In this document: positions 32,179 through 40,776 of the stretch, piece by piece
Layout of the letters: the number at the start of each line of letters is the position of its first letter
How positions within the stretch are numbered: the first letter of the stretch is position 1
Assembly: GCF_014207705.1 (NCBI RefSeq)
Contig: NZ_JACHIU010000001.1
Location: forward strand, 4,828,501-4,892,500
DNA from: Sphaerisporangium rubeum
GTDB taxonomy: Bacteria > Actinomycetota > Actinomycetes > Streptosporangiales > Streptosporangiaceae
Length of the DNA stretch: 64,000 nucleotides
Direction of reading: 5' to 3'
Notes under the pieces: model-generated
The model's database searches: none
What the model was told of the DNA's origin: nothing
What the model saw: the letters and a program-made list of their open reading frames with translations, nothing else
Program-made: the position numbers and the translations under genes

Positions 32179-33558
32179 ATGCCGTTCGTTGGTGGCGTGC
32201 CGCGGATCCGGCACGCCGTACGAGGCACTCTCACCCGAGCGATGCCACGCCTGGCCCGTGAACCGGCCGACAGCCTGGCGTCGTTGGGTGTGGCCGCGGG
32301 TGGGGACGTCGTCCGGCTGCGGCTCGGGCCGTTCCGTCCTTATCTGGTGACCCACCCCGATCACGTGCAGCACGTGCTGCGGGGCAACTGGACCAACTAC
32401 GTGCGCGAAGGCATGTTCTGGCGTCCGCTGAACCGCCTGCTCGGCGACGGCATCCTCGGTGACGGCGACACCTGGGCCGGCAGCCGGAAGATCCTGCAGC
32501 AGGTCTTCACCGCCAAGTACGTCACCTCGCTGGCCGGCGCCATCGCCGCCACCATCGACACGCGGGTCGCCGAGCTCGACCGGCACGCGAGCACCGGCCG
32601 GCCCGTGGACGCCGCGCGCGAGATGGCCGCCATCGTCAACCAGAGCGTGGTGCGCGTGCTGTTCGGCGACGCCATCTCCCGCGAGGACAGCGAGCGGCTC
32701 ATCACCGCCTACCACACGGCCGACGCGGCGGTGTCGTTCCGCCTGCTGATGCCGTTCCTGCCGTACGGCATCAGGGTGCCCGGCGACCGCGCGTTCCTCG
32801 CCGCGGTGCGCACCGTGGACGACGTGGTGCTGCCGGTGATCCGGCGCAGGGCCGCCGGGACCGGCGCGGACGGCGACGACGTGGTGTCCGCGCTGTGCCG
32901 CGCGCACGCGGCGGACGGCGTGGACGGCGTGGACGAGCGGCGGGTCCGCGACGACCTGGTCAGCGTCTACGCCGCCGCCTCCGAGACCACCGCGACCACT
33001 CTGACGTGGCTGTGGCCGGTGCTCGACGCGCACCCCGAGGTGGCGGACGCGTTGTGCGACGAGATCGCCGACGTCGTCGGCAGCGGACCGGCCAGGCCCG
33101 AGCACGTCCCGCAGCTTCGCTACACCATGATGGTGCTGAGCGAGGTGATGCGGCTGTACCCGGCGGGGTGGCTGTTCCCCCGCATGGCGGTGGCCGACGA
33201 CGTCATCGGCGGCACGCGTGTGCGCGCCGGGTCGATGGTGCTGATCAGCCCGTACGTCACGCATCGTCTTGAGGAGTTCTGGGACCGGCCGCTGGAGTTC
33301 GACCCCACGCGGTTCGAGCCGGGCCGGGCCGAGCGGCGCCACCGCTACAGCTACTTCCCGTTCGGCGGCGGCGCGCACCAGTGCCTCGGCCGGCACCTGT
33401 TCACGATGGACGCGCCGCTCATCGTCGCGTCGCTGCTCAGCAGGTACCGTCCCGTGCTGCTCGGCGAGGGCCCCTACACACCGGCGCCGACCGCGCTGCT
33501 GCGACCGGCGCGCCGGGTACGGCTGCGGCTGCGCCAGGCCGCCGCCGGGGCGGTCTGA
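32179..33558 (+). CDS. Cytochrome P450
   Basis: A 459-residue soluble P450. The I-helix oxygen motif is AASETT (266-271), the ExxR pair is E322/R325 in SEVMRLYP, the haem loop is FPFGGGAHQCLGRHL with Cys402 as the iron ligand. It is closer to the longer CYP102/CYP4-like style (long C-terminal half, PERF-like DPTRFEPGR) than to short bacterial CYPs. ATG 32179 has GGGAGA 9 nt upstream. Its stop overlaps the next ATG (TGATG), so it is the first gene of the diterpene operon and probably oxidises the terpene product. Confidence 0.95.
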   Translation: MPFVGGVPRIRHAVRGTLTRAMPRLAREPADSLASLGVAAGGDVVRLRLGPFRPYLVTHPDHVQHVLRGNWTNYVREGMFWRPLNRLLGDGILGDGDTWAGSRKILQQVFTAKYVTSLAGAIAATIDTRVAELDRHASTGRPVDAAREMAAIVNQSVVRVLFGDAISREDSERLITAYHTADAAVSFRLLMPFLPYGIRVPGDRAFLAAVRTVDDVVLPVIRRRAAGTGADGDDVVSALCRAHAADGVDGVDERRVRDDLVSVYAAASETTATTLTWLWPVLDAHPEVADALCDEIADVVGSGPARPEHVPQLRYTMMVLSEVMRLYPAGWLFPRMAVADDVIGGTRVRAGSMVLISPYVTHRLEEFWDRPLEFDPTRFEPGRAERRHRYSYFPFGGGAHQCLGRHLFTMDAPLIVASLLSRYRPVLLGEGPYTPAPTALLRPARRVRLRLRQAAAGAV

Positions 33559-34430
33559 TGACGGCTCGTGTCCTGACCTCCGCCACGGAGGCCGGTTCGG
33601 TGTGCGCGGTGGCGGGCCGGTGCCAGCGCGACCTGCTCGGATGGATGGCCGCCTACCCCGGCCTGTTCTCCGCCGCGCCGTTCGACGCGGGGCTCGCCGG
33701 GACGCTCGGCATGGCCATGGCGTTCAGCGGCCCGTGGTTCGGCGCCGCCGAACTGCGCATGGCGAACAAGGCGTCGCTGTGGGCCTTCGGGCTGGACTGG
33801 CTGGCCGACTACGTCGCCACGTCCGCCGGCGAGGTCGATGCCGTCGCCGAGCGCTGCCTGGCCGTGGCCGGGGGCGGCGCGCCGGCCGAAGGGGACGAGC
33901 TCGGCGTGTTCCTCGCCGAGATCCGCGCCGGGCTCGCGGCCACGCCGTCGTACCCGTGGCTCGGGCCGGTGTGGCGGGACGAGCTGCGGGCCATGCTGGA
34001 GGGGATGCGCCGCGAGCGGGCCTGGCGGGACGCCGGGACGGTGCCGTCGTTCGAGGAGTACCTCGGCAACGCCGCCAACCTCGGCTTCACGTTCGCCTTC
34101 ACCGCGCACCTGCTGCACACCGGCGGCGTCGAGCGGCCCGGCGACCTCGGGCCGGTGCTGGCCGCGGCCGCAGAGGTGCAGCGGGTGATCCGGCTGCTCA
34201 ACGACCTCGGCACCTACGAGCGGGACGTCGAGTGGGGGGACCTGAACGCGCTGTTCCTCGGGGTGCCGCGCGCGGAGGTGGAGCGGCGCGTCGCCGGGCT
34301 GGCGGCGCGCGCCAGGGATCTGATCGCCGCGTTGCGGCCCGGTCTGCCGCGCGTCGCCGACTACCTGGAGCGTCAGATGGACTTCTGCGCGGGGTTCTAC
34401 TCGGCCGGCGACTACTGGGGAAGCCTGTGA
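33558..34430 (+). CDS. Class I diterpene synthase-like protein
   Basis: A 290-residue all-helical terpene synthase-like enzyme, which would ionise a diphosphate, probably one made by the class II cyclase next door. The Mg-binding NSE-type motif is NDLGTYERD (N215, T219, D223). A canonical DDxxD is not seen; the nearest is DWLAD (D80, D84) in the correct region. ATG 33558 overlaps the P450 stop, and its own stop overlaps the next GTG. This layout of class I and class II genes is that of labdane-related diterpene clusters in actinomycetes. No GGPP synthase gene is in the window. Confidence 0.82.
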   Translation: MTARVLTSATEAGSVCAVAGRCQRDLLGWMAAYPGLFSAAPFDAGLAGTLGMAMAFSGPWFGAAELRMANKASLWAFGLDWLADYVATSAGEVDAVAERCLAVAGGGAPAEGDELGVFLAEIRAGLAATPSYPWLGPVWRDELRAMLEGMRRERAWRDAGTVPSFEEYLGNAANLGFTFAFTAHLLHTGGVERPGDLGPVLAAAAEVQRVIRLLNDLGTYERDVEWGDLNALFLGVPRAEVERRVAGLAARARDLIAALRPGLPRVADYLERQMDFCAGFYSAGDYWGSL

Positions 34431-36100
34431 CGGGCCCCGGCCGCGCGGACGTCGCGGCCCGGGCCCGCGACGTGGTGCGGGACCTGCTCACCAGCCCCCG
34501 TGGTGAGGTCTCGCCGTCGGTGTACGAGACCGGCCGCGTGGTGGCCCTGGCCCCGTGGCTGTCCGGCCACGGTGAACGCGTCGCGTACCTCGTCGCCACC
34601 CAGGGGACGGACGGCACGTGGGGCCCGCACGAGCGGTACGCCTTGGTGCCGACGCTGAGCGCCGCCGACGGCCTGCTCGCCGAGCTCACGGCGGCGCGGC
34701 GCGGGGACGCGGCCGGCGGCGGGCCGGAGGCAGAGGCGGTGGCCGCCGCCGCGCGCCGAGCGATCCGCGCGCTGTGGCGCCTCGGCGACGCGCCGGGCCC
34801 GCACGGCGGCGGCGCGCTGCCGGACACCCCGGCGATCGAGCTGATCGTCCCGGCCCTGGTCGACTCGATCAACCGGCGCCTGCGGGAGCTCGGCCCGCCG
34901 TCCGCCGTCCCGCTTCCCCTCCCCGACGGCGCGGACGGCACCCGCCTCGCCGCCGTACGCCGGCGGCTGCTGTCCGGCGCGCCGGTCCCCGAGAAGCTGC
35001 TGCACGCGCTGGAGGTGGCGGGGGACGCCGCCGTCCGCGCGCCAGGCGTCCACCCCTCACCGTCCGGCGTCGTCGGCGCGTCCCCCGCCGCCACCGCCGC
35101 GTGGCTCGGCGCGTCCGGCTCCGCGGACTCCTCGGCGGCGTGTTCCTTCCTCGACGAGGTGGCGTCAGCCCACGGAGGGCCGGTGCCGTGCGGAGTGCCG
35201 ATCACGGTGTTCGAGCGCGGCTGGGCCCTGAGCTGGCTGGTGCGGGCCGGGGTGCCGGTCGCGGTCCCCGAGGAGCTCGGGGTGAGCCTGCTCGGGTCGG
35301 CGGAGCCGGGAGGGGTCGCGGCGGGACCGGGGCTGCCGGCCGACGCGGACACCACGTCGGTGGCGTTGTACGCGCTGGCGCTGCTCGGGACGCCGAAAGC
35401 TCCCGACAGCCTGTGGGACTACCACGTGGGGCCGCATTTCTGCACGTGGCGCGGCGAGGAAGGGGTCTCGACGACGGTCAACGCGCACGTGCTGGACGCG
35501 TTCGGCCGGTACGCCGCGGCGGCCCCGCGGGCACGGCCCCGGTACGCGGCCGTCATGGCGGAGCTGGCGGGGTGGCTGGCGGCACGGCAGGACGACCCGG
35601 GGAGCTGGAGCGACCGCTGGCACGCCTCGCCGTACTACGCCACGGCGTGCTGCGCGCTGGCGCTCGCCGAGTTCGGTGGCGCGGGGACGGCGGCGGCGGT
35701 GCGGCGCGCGGTGCGGTGGACCCTGGAGACACAGCGCGACGACGGCTCGTGGGGGCTGTGGCACGGCACCGCGGAGGAGACCGCGTACGCGCTGCACCTG
35801 CTGCTGCTCACGGGACGGCGCGGCGACGTGGCGGATGAATCGCTCGACGCGGCGGCGCGCGGTTATGCGTACCTAAGGCGTACAGAGCGAAATATCGGAA
35901 TAAAAAGCAACGGACGAGAGGGATGGGAGGTTTTTCCCCCTATGTGGCATGACAAAGACCTGTACCTCCCGAGAACCATCGTGCGTGCCGTGGTGACCGC
36001 GGCGCTCCATCTCGCGCAGCGCGAGCCCGCGATCACTGCGTGGTACCAGGCAGGACAGCGCGGTGAGCCCGTCGTGGCGCGCAGCGGGGACCACGGATGA
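34427..36100 (+). CDS. Class II diterpene cyclase (DxDTT type)
   Basis: A 557-residue class II terpene cyclase, which starts cyclisation of geranylgeranyl diphosphate by protonation. The acid motif DADTTS lies at residues 306-311, as in bacterial labdane and halimadane cyclases. The N-terminus (GEVSPSVYETGRVVAL) and repeated QW-like segments (TQGTDGTWGPHERY, LETQRDDGSWGLWHG) fit the family. GTG 34427 overlaps the upstream stop by 4 bp. The last ~75 codons (about 35860-35960) are notably lower in GC than the rest, although the C-terminal motif (YLPRTIVRAVVTAALHLAQ) is intact. The product is likely a bicyclic diphosphate passed to the class I enzyme. Confidence 0.92.
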   Translation: MTGPGRADVAARARDVVRDLLTSPRGEVSPSVYETGRVVALAPWLSGHGERVAYLVATQGTDGTWGPHERYALVPTLSAADGLLAELTAARRGDAAGGGPEAEAVAAAARRAIRALWRLGDAPGPHGGGALPDTPAIELIVPALVDSINRRLRELGPPSAVPLPLPDGADGTRLAAVRRRLLSGAPVPEKLLHALEVAGDAAVRAPGVHPSPSGVVGASPAATAAWLGASGSADSSAACSFLDEVASAHGGPVPCGVPITVFERGWALSWLVRAGVPVAVPEELGVSLLGSAEPGGVAAGPGLPADADTTSVALYALALLGTPKAPDSLWDYHVGPHFCTWRGEEGVSTTVNAHVLDAFGRYAAAAPRARPRYAAVMAELAGWLAARQDDPGSWSDRWHASPYYATACCALALAEFGGAGTAAAVRRAVRWTLETQRDDGSWGLWHGTAEETAYALHLLLLTGRRGDVADESLDAAARGYAYLRRTERNIGIKSNGREGWEVFPPMWHDKDLYLPRTIVRAVVTAALHLAQREPAITAWYQAGQRGEPVVARSGDHG

Positions 36101-36123
36101 CAGGAGGACCGACTTAACTCGAC

Positions 36124-36137
36124 ATCTTTACAAAGAT
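36124..36137. promoter_or_regulatory. 14-bp palindrome upstream of the conservon
   Basis: ATCTTT-AC-AAAGAT is a perfect AT-rich palindrome 24 bp after the diterpene-cyclase stop and 174 bp before the CvnA start. Nothing similar occurs nearby. It is a plausible operator. Confidence 0.4.
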
Positions 36138-36190
36138 CACAGTGGTCGGTCGTGGCGCCGTTTTCCCACGTGCTAAGGTCGTCCGACGTA

Positions 36191-36226
36191 AGCGGTGATA
36201 TGCCACCAGTCCCCTGATTCACCGCT
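36191..36226. promoter_or_regulatory. 8-bp-arm inverted repeat upstream of cvnA
   Basis: AGCGGTGA (36191-36198) and TCACCGCT (36219-36226) are perfect complements separated by 20 bp. They lie ~85 bp before the cvnA start and could be an operator or an RNA hairpin in its leader. Confidence 0.4.
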
Positions 36227-36310
36227 ATATTCCGATAAGACGATACACGTAGGGATGTTCGCCGGGCTGCCGTGCCACGGGATTCCCGAATAGCCGCCTG
36301 GGGTGGAGCC

Positions 36311-38755
36311 GTGCGCTTGCGTAACTCGCGTGTCCGGGTCAAGGTGACCGCGCTGCTGGTGTCGCTCATCGCCCTGTGGGGTTTCGCCGCCTGGGTCACC
36401 ACCCGTGAGGGCCTGAACGTCCTGTCGGTGTCCACGCTCGACTCCGGCGTGGCCGTCCCCGCGGAACGGCTGCGCGACGAGCTCCAGCGCGAGCGCCGCC
36501 TCACCGTCGTCGCGCTGGCCGACCCCGGCTCCTCCGCGCGCCGCAGCGCGCTGACGGCACAGCGCCGCCGCACCGACGTCGCCGTCGCCGACTTCGGCCG
36601 CCTCACCTTGAGCGACGGCACCCGGCGCGCGGCGGACGCGCAGCTCAACCGGCGCATCGACCAGGCCAACAACCAGGCGGCCGTGCTGCCGGGCCTGCGC
36701 AAGCTCGTGGACGCCGGCACGGTGGACCGCGGCAGCGCCGCCACGACGATCACGAAGATCATCGATTCGCTGTACAAGATCTACGACTCGATGGCCACGC
36801 TGGACGACTCGGAGTTCGCCAAGGACACCCGCACGTTCATCCAGATCAGCCGGGCCCTCGAACTGCTCGCGCAGGAGGACGCCATCTCCGCCGGCGCGCT
36901 GGTCGCCGGCGGCTTCAACGACGCCGAGCGCGCCAGGTTCGCGCAGAACGTCGGCGCGCAGCGTTTCCTGCTGTCCACCGCGGCCGACGAACTGCCGGCC
37001 GCCGACCGCGCCGACTACGACGCGTTCACCGCGGCCGAGCCGTACAAGCGCCTGCGCCGCCTGGAGGACCGGCTGATCCAGTCGCCGCGCGACGAGTCTC
37101 CGCCGGTGGACGCCGCCACCTGGGGAAACGCCTCAAGCGACGTGCTGGTGCAGATGGACAGGCTCATCACCGTCGGCGGTGACCGCCTCGTCGACCGGGC
37201 CACCCCCATCGCGGTCGGCGTCGTCGCGCGACTGGCCCTCGCCGGCGGCCTCGGCCTGATCGCCGTCATCGCGTCCATCGTGCTCGCCATCACCACGGCC
37301 CGCGCGCTGGTGCGGCGCCTGGAGGAACTGCGCGCCGCCGCGCTCGACCTCGCCGCCAGAAGGCTCCCCTCGGTGGTGGACCGCCTCGGCCGGGGTGAAG
37401 AGGTGGACGTGGCGTCCGAGGCGCCGCCGCTCGCGGTCGGCAGCGACGCGATCGGCCAGGTCGGCCAGGCGTTCAACACCGTGCAGGAGACCGCGGTGCG
37501 GGTCGCGGTGCAGCAGGCCGAGATGCGGCGCGGCTACCGCGCCATCCTGCTCAGCCTCGCGCGGCGCACCCAGTCGTTGGTGCACCGGCAGCTCACCGTG
37601 CTCGACACCATGGAGAAGCGGGAGTCCGACCCCGCCGAACTGGCCGACCTGTTCCGGGTGGACCACCTGGCGACCCGCATGCGGCGCAACGCCGAGAACC
37701 TCATCGTGCTGTCCGGCGCGTCCCCCGGCCGCGCCTGGCGCCGCTCGGTGCCGATGGTGGACGTGGTGCGCGGCGCGCTCGCCGAGATCGAGGACTACAC
37801 CCAGGTCGAGCTGAGCACCATGGACGACGGCGAGCTCGCCGGACGCGCCATCGGCGACGTGATCCACCTGCTGGCCGAGCTGATCGAGAACGCCGTGTCG
37901 TTCTCGCCGCCGTTCGCGACCGTACGGGTGAGCGGCCAGGTGGTCGGCAAGGGCTACGTCGTCGAGATCGAGGACCGTGGCCTCGGCATGAGCTCCGAGG
38001 ACCTCCAGGAGGCCAACGCGCGCATCGCGGAGCCCCCGGAGTTCAAGCTCACCGACACCCCGCGTCTCGGCCTGTTCGTGGTCAGCCGCCTCGCGGCCAG
38101 GCACCGCATCCAGGTGACGCTGAAGTCCTCGCCGTACGGCGGCACCACCGTCATCGTGCTGCTCCCCCGCGAGCTGATCGACCCCGACGCCGACGCTCCC
38201 GACGGCTCCGGCGTGCCGGCCTCCCGGGAGGACACCGGCCGGTCGGCGTGGAGCCCCGCCGGGGAGGACGAGCGCAGGGATCCCCGTCCCGACCTGACCC
38301 GCGGCCCCGGCCGCCAGCCCGAGCCCGACGTCACCCCCGAGCACCCCGGCGAGCCCGGACTCCCCGGTGAGACCGGTGAGACCGGCGGGGATCGCGCCGT
38401 GCGGACGGCGCGCACCGTACAGGCGCACGAGGCCGTCCCGCCTCGTCCGCGAACCGCCGACGTGCCGCCGCCGTCCCCCGAGCCCGCAGGCGGCGCGGCG
38501 ACCGAGCACGCGCCACCGGCGCCGACGGTGTTCACCACACCGTCGGGCCTCCCCCGCCGGGTGGCGCAGTCGCACCTGGCCCCCGGCCTGCGCGACGAAC
38601 GACCCGCGGCGGCACCCGCACGGCCCGCCGCGGAACGCACACCAGAGGAGACCCGCCGCATGCTCGCGGCCTTCCAGTCCGGTACAGAACGCGGCCGCGC
38701 CGACGCCGCCCGCCCACCCCACCCAGATCACGGCGATCCGGGGGAAGGAGCGTGA
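36311..38755 (+). CDS. cvnA: Conservon sensor protein CvnA (NIT domain, HATPase)
   Basis: An 814-residue membrane sensor. Residues 1-35 include the first TM (VKVTALLVSLIALWGFAAWV). The extracellular helical region to ~300 is of nitrate/nitrite-sensing type. A second TM (VVARLALAGGLGLIAVIASIVLAI) precedes a HAMP-like segment, a helical LSLARRTQSLVHRQLTVLD region and a HATPase domain (LLAELIENAVSFSPP, IEDRGLGMS). The C-terminal ~180 residues are Pro-rich and disordered. GTG 36311 gives the usual MRLRNSR start; GTG 36272 is possible. Conservons couple such kinases to small GTPase-like proteins. It overlaps cvnC by 1 bp, leaving no room for cvnB. Confidence 0.92.
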   Translation: MRLRNSRVRVKVTALLVSLIALWGFAAWVTTREGLNVLSVSTLDSGVAVPAERLRDELQRERRLTVVALADPGSSARRSALTAQRRRTDVAVADFGRLTLSDGTRRAADAQLNRRIDQANNQAAVLPGLRKLVDAGTVDRGSAATTITKIIDSLYKIYDSMATLDDSEFAKDTRTFIQISRALELLAQEDAISAGALVAGGFNDAERARFAQNVGAQRFLLSTAADELPAADRADYDAFTAAEPYKRLRRLEDRLIQSPRDESPPVDAATWGNASSDVLVQMDRLITVGGDRLVDRATPIAVGVVARLALAGGLGLIAVIASIVLAITTARALVRRLEELRAAALDLAARRLPSVVDRLGRGEEVDVASEAPPLAVGSDAIGQVGQAFNTVQETAVRVAVQQAEMRRGYRAILLSLARRTQSLVHRQLTVLDTMEKRESDPAELADLFRVDHLATRMRRNAENLIVLSGASPGRAWRRSVPMVDVVRGALAEIEDYTQVELSTMDDGELAGRAIGDVIHLLAELIENAVSFSPPFATVRVSGQVVGKGYVVEIEDRGLGMSSEDLQEANARIAEPPEFKLTDTPRLGLFVVSRLAARHRIQVTLKSSPYGGTTVIVLLPRELIDPDADAPDGSGVPASREDTGRSAWSPAGEDERRDPRPDLTRGPGRQPEPDVTPEHPGEPGLPGETGETGGDRAVRTARTVQAHEAVPPRPRTADVPPPSPEPAGGAATEHAPPAPTVFTTPSGLPRRVAQSHLAPGLRDERPAAAPARPAAERTPEETRRMLAAFQSGTERGRADAARPPHPDHGDPGEGA

Positions 38756-39147
38756 TGACCAGCCTCTCCGACGACCCAGGCCAGGAGCAGTGGCTGGATG
38801 AGGAGGCCGGGAGGATCGTCCGGCCGTACGTGATGACACGCGGCAGGACCAAGCCGAGCCGCGGCAAGTTCGACCTCATCACCCTCGTCATGACCGTGGA
38901 GGCCGTCGCGCCGGGCCAGCCCGGCCTCGGCCCCGAGCACCACACCATCATGGACATGTGCGAGGAACGGCCGCTGTCGGTGGCCGAGATCGCCGCGCAC
39001 CTGGACCTGCCGGCCGGCACGGTCCGCGTGCTGCTCGGCGACCTGCTCGACCGGCGCGTCGTCGCGATCCAGGAGCCGCACCGGGGTAGCGACGTGCTGA
39101 GTCTGGACACCTACAAGGCGGTGCTCAATGGCCTTCGGGCGCTCTGA
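38755..39147 (+). CDS. cvnC: DUF742 conservon protein CvnC
   Basis: A 130-residue DUF742 protein. The signature IVRPYVMTRGRTKP is followed by the helical MCEERPLSVAEIAAHLDLPAGTVRVLLGDLL (a winged-helix-like core). ATG 38755 overlaps the cvnA stop (TGATG) and the gene overlaps cvnD by 20 bp. In characterised conservons CvnC works in a membrane heterocomplex with CvnA, CvnB and CvnD. Normally a ~130-residue roadblock/LC7 protein, CvnB, is encoded between cvnA and cvnC; here it is missing. Confidence 0.95.
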   Translation: MTSLSDDPGQEQWLDEEAGRIVRPYVMTRGRTKPSRGKFDLITLVMTVEAVAPGQPGLGPEHHTIMDMCEERPLSVAEIAAHLDLPAGTVRVLLGDLLDRRVVAIQEPHRGSDVLSLDTYKAVLNGLRAL

Positions 39148-39724
39148 GGTGCGTTCCGCGCCGGTGAAGGTGCCGACGGCGGTGAAGATCCTCATCGCCG
39201 GGGGCTTCGGCGCCGGCAAGACCACCATGGTCGGCTCGGTCTCGGAGACCCGGCCGCTGCGCACCGAGGAGATCCTGAGCGACCGCGGCGCCGGCGTCGA
39301 CGACCTGACGGGGGTGGAGGGCAAGTCCACCACCACGGTCGCGATGGACTTCGGCCGCATCACCATGGGTGACGACCACGTGCTTTACCTGTTCGGCACG
39401 CCGGGCCAGGAGCGGTTCTGGTTCGTGTGGGACGAGCTGGCGATCGGCGCCATGGGTGCGGTGGTGATCGCCGACACCCGCAGGCTGGACGGCTGCTTCC
39501 CGTCGGTGGACTACTTCGAGCGGCGCCGCACGCCGTTCGTGGTGGCCGTCAACTGCTTCGACGGCGCACGCTCCTACGATCTGGACGAGATCCGGATGGC
39601 GCTGGACCTGAACGCGCGGATCCCGGTGGTGCTGTGCGACGCGCGCCGCCGCGAGTCGAGCAAGAACGTGCTGGTCACCCTGGTCGAGCACGCCATGCGC
39701 GCGCGCCACCCGGCGGCGACCTGA
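39128..39724 (+). CDS. cvnD: Conservon GTPase-like protein CvnD
   Basis: A 198-residue small GTPase-like protein of the conservon type. The P-loop is GGFGAGKTTMVGSVSE, the G3-like motif is LFGTPGQERFWFVW, and the base-recognition loop is NCFD (for NKxD). A helix-rich C-terminus follows (ESSKNVLVTLVEHAM). ATG 39128 lies within cvnC. It would switch between nucleotide states in response to CvnA. It is the last conservon gene; the next gene is unrelated. Confidence 0.95.
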   Translation: MAFGRSEVRSAPVKVPTAVKILIAGGFGAGKTTMVGSVSETRPLRTEEILSDRGAGVDDLTGVEGKSTTTVAMDFGRITMGDDHVLYLFGTPGQERFWFVWDELAIGAMGAVVIADTRRLDGCFPSVDYFERRRTPFVVAVNCFDGARSYDLDEIRMALDLNARIPVVLCDARRRESSKNVLVTLVEHAMRARHPAAT

Positions 39725-39795
39725 GCCCCGCCGCCTCCCGCCGCTGAGCGTCCCCCGGCGGCCCGTGAGGCGCGCCGGTCGTGGATGATGGCGCG

Positions 39796-40377
39796 ATGGA
39801 GGAGCTCATACTTCTGCGGCACGGCGCGACCGCGTGGAGCACGGCCATGCGGCACACCGGCCGCACCGACGTACCGCTCACACCGGAAGGTGAGGAGCAG
39901 GCCCGCGCGCTGGCCGGCGCGCTCAAGGGCAGGACGATCTCCCTGGTGCTGAGCAGCCCCGCGCGGCGGGCCCTGCGCACCGCGGAACTGGCCGGCCTGA
40001 CCGGCGTCAGGACCGACACCGACATGTGGGAGTGGGACTACGGAGGTTACGAAGGCATCACCACGGCCGAGATCCGCGAGACCAGGCCCGGATGGTACCT
40101 GTGGCGCGACGGGGTGATCCCCGGGGACGCCGAGCATCCCGGCGAGACGGTGGAGCAGGTCGGGGAGCGGGCCGACCGGGTGATCGCGCGAGCGCTGCCC
40201 GCGGACGGCACCGTGGCGCTGGTCGCACACGGTCATTTCCTGCGCGTGCTGGCCGCACGGTGGCTGGGGTTGCCGCCGCGCGACGGGAAGTTGTTCAAAC
40301 TGGACACAGGGACGGTGTCGGTGCTCGGCTTCGAGCACGGTGAGCGCGCCGTCGGCCGCTGGAACGCGCCGATCTGA
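39796..40377 (+). CDS. Histidine phosphatase family protein
   Basis: A 193-residue phosphoglycerate-mutase-like phosphatase. The catalytic RHG motif is at the N-terminus (ILLRHGATAW), the second basic motif is SSPARRALRTAEL, the acid is in the GEtVEQ region, and the second His lies in VALVAHGHFLRVLA. ATG 39796 follows the cvnD stop by 71 bp; no clear ribosome site is seen. The substrate may be a sugar phosphate or phosphohistidine and cannot be specified. Confidence 0.92.
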   Translation: MEELILLRHGATAWSTAMRHTGRTDVPLTPEGEEQARALAGALKGRTISLVLSSPARRALRTAELAGLTGVRTDTDMWEWDYGGYEGITTAEIRETRPGWYLWRDGVIPGDAEHPGETVEQVGERADRVIARALPADGTVALVAHGHFLRVLAARWLGLPPRDGKLFKLDTGTVSVLGFEHGERAVGRWNAPI

Positions 40378-40383
40378 CGCGGG

Positions 40384-40656
40384 TCAGGTGACGGGGGCCG
40401 CCGTCGGCTGGGGGCCGCGTCCCGTCAGCCATTCGAGGACCTTGCGGTGGCCGCGGCGTGCGTCCTCGAAATGACCCCAGCGCCAGTATCGGGGCTGGTC
40501 ACGAACCCCCGTGACCCACGTGCGGTACGCCACGGCACGGTTGCCGTCCTCTGTGGAGGCCGCGGACGCGACACCGTAGGTACGGATCACGACGCGGCCC
40601 CCCGGCGCGAACAACACGTCATCGGCGACGGGGTAGAGCGTCATCTGGTCCAGCAT
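40384..40656 (-). CDS. Small uncharacterised protein
   Basis: A 90-residue soluble protein I do not recognise. It begins MLDQMTLYPVADDVLFAPGG and holds RVVIRTYGVAS, and ends in a basic YWRWGHFEDARRGHRKVLEW segment. ATG 40656 has GGGAG 6 nt upstream, which favours it over the ATG at 40674. It converges with the histidine phosphatase gene (6-bp gap) and precedes nothing on its own strand. The aromatic and Arg/His-rich C-terminal half suggests a folded domain and not an accidental frame. Confidence 0.6.
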   Translation of the reverse strand: MLDQMTLYPVADDVLFAPGGRVVIRTYGVASAASTEDGNRAVAYRTWVTGVRDQPRYWRWGHFEDARRGHRKVLEWLTGRGPQPTAAPVT

Positions 40657-40776
40657 CGGGGCTCCCAGGGACATCAAGCGCAGCGGAGGCCACCAGTGTG
40701 CCGGATCGGATGAACGACCCCGGTTACGCGATGCGCGCTCTCCGGTTAACCGGACGCGCGATATGTGAACAGGACG

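Noticed and set aside
34427-36100. Squalene-hopene cyclase
   Set aside because: The protein is short (557 residues), has DADTT and not the DxDD-T of hopene cyclases, and lies beside a class I synthase, as in diterpene clusters.
38755-39147. Roadblock/LC7 protein CvnB
   Set aside because: The sequence is DUF742 (CvnC) by its IVRPYV start and winged-helix core; no roadblock pattern was found between cvnA and cvnD.
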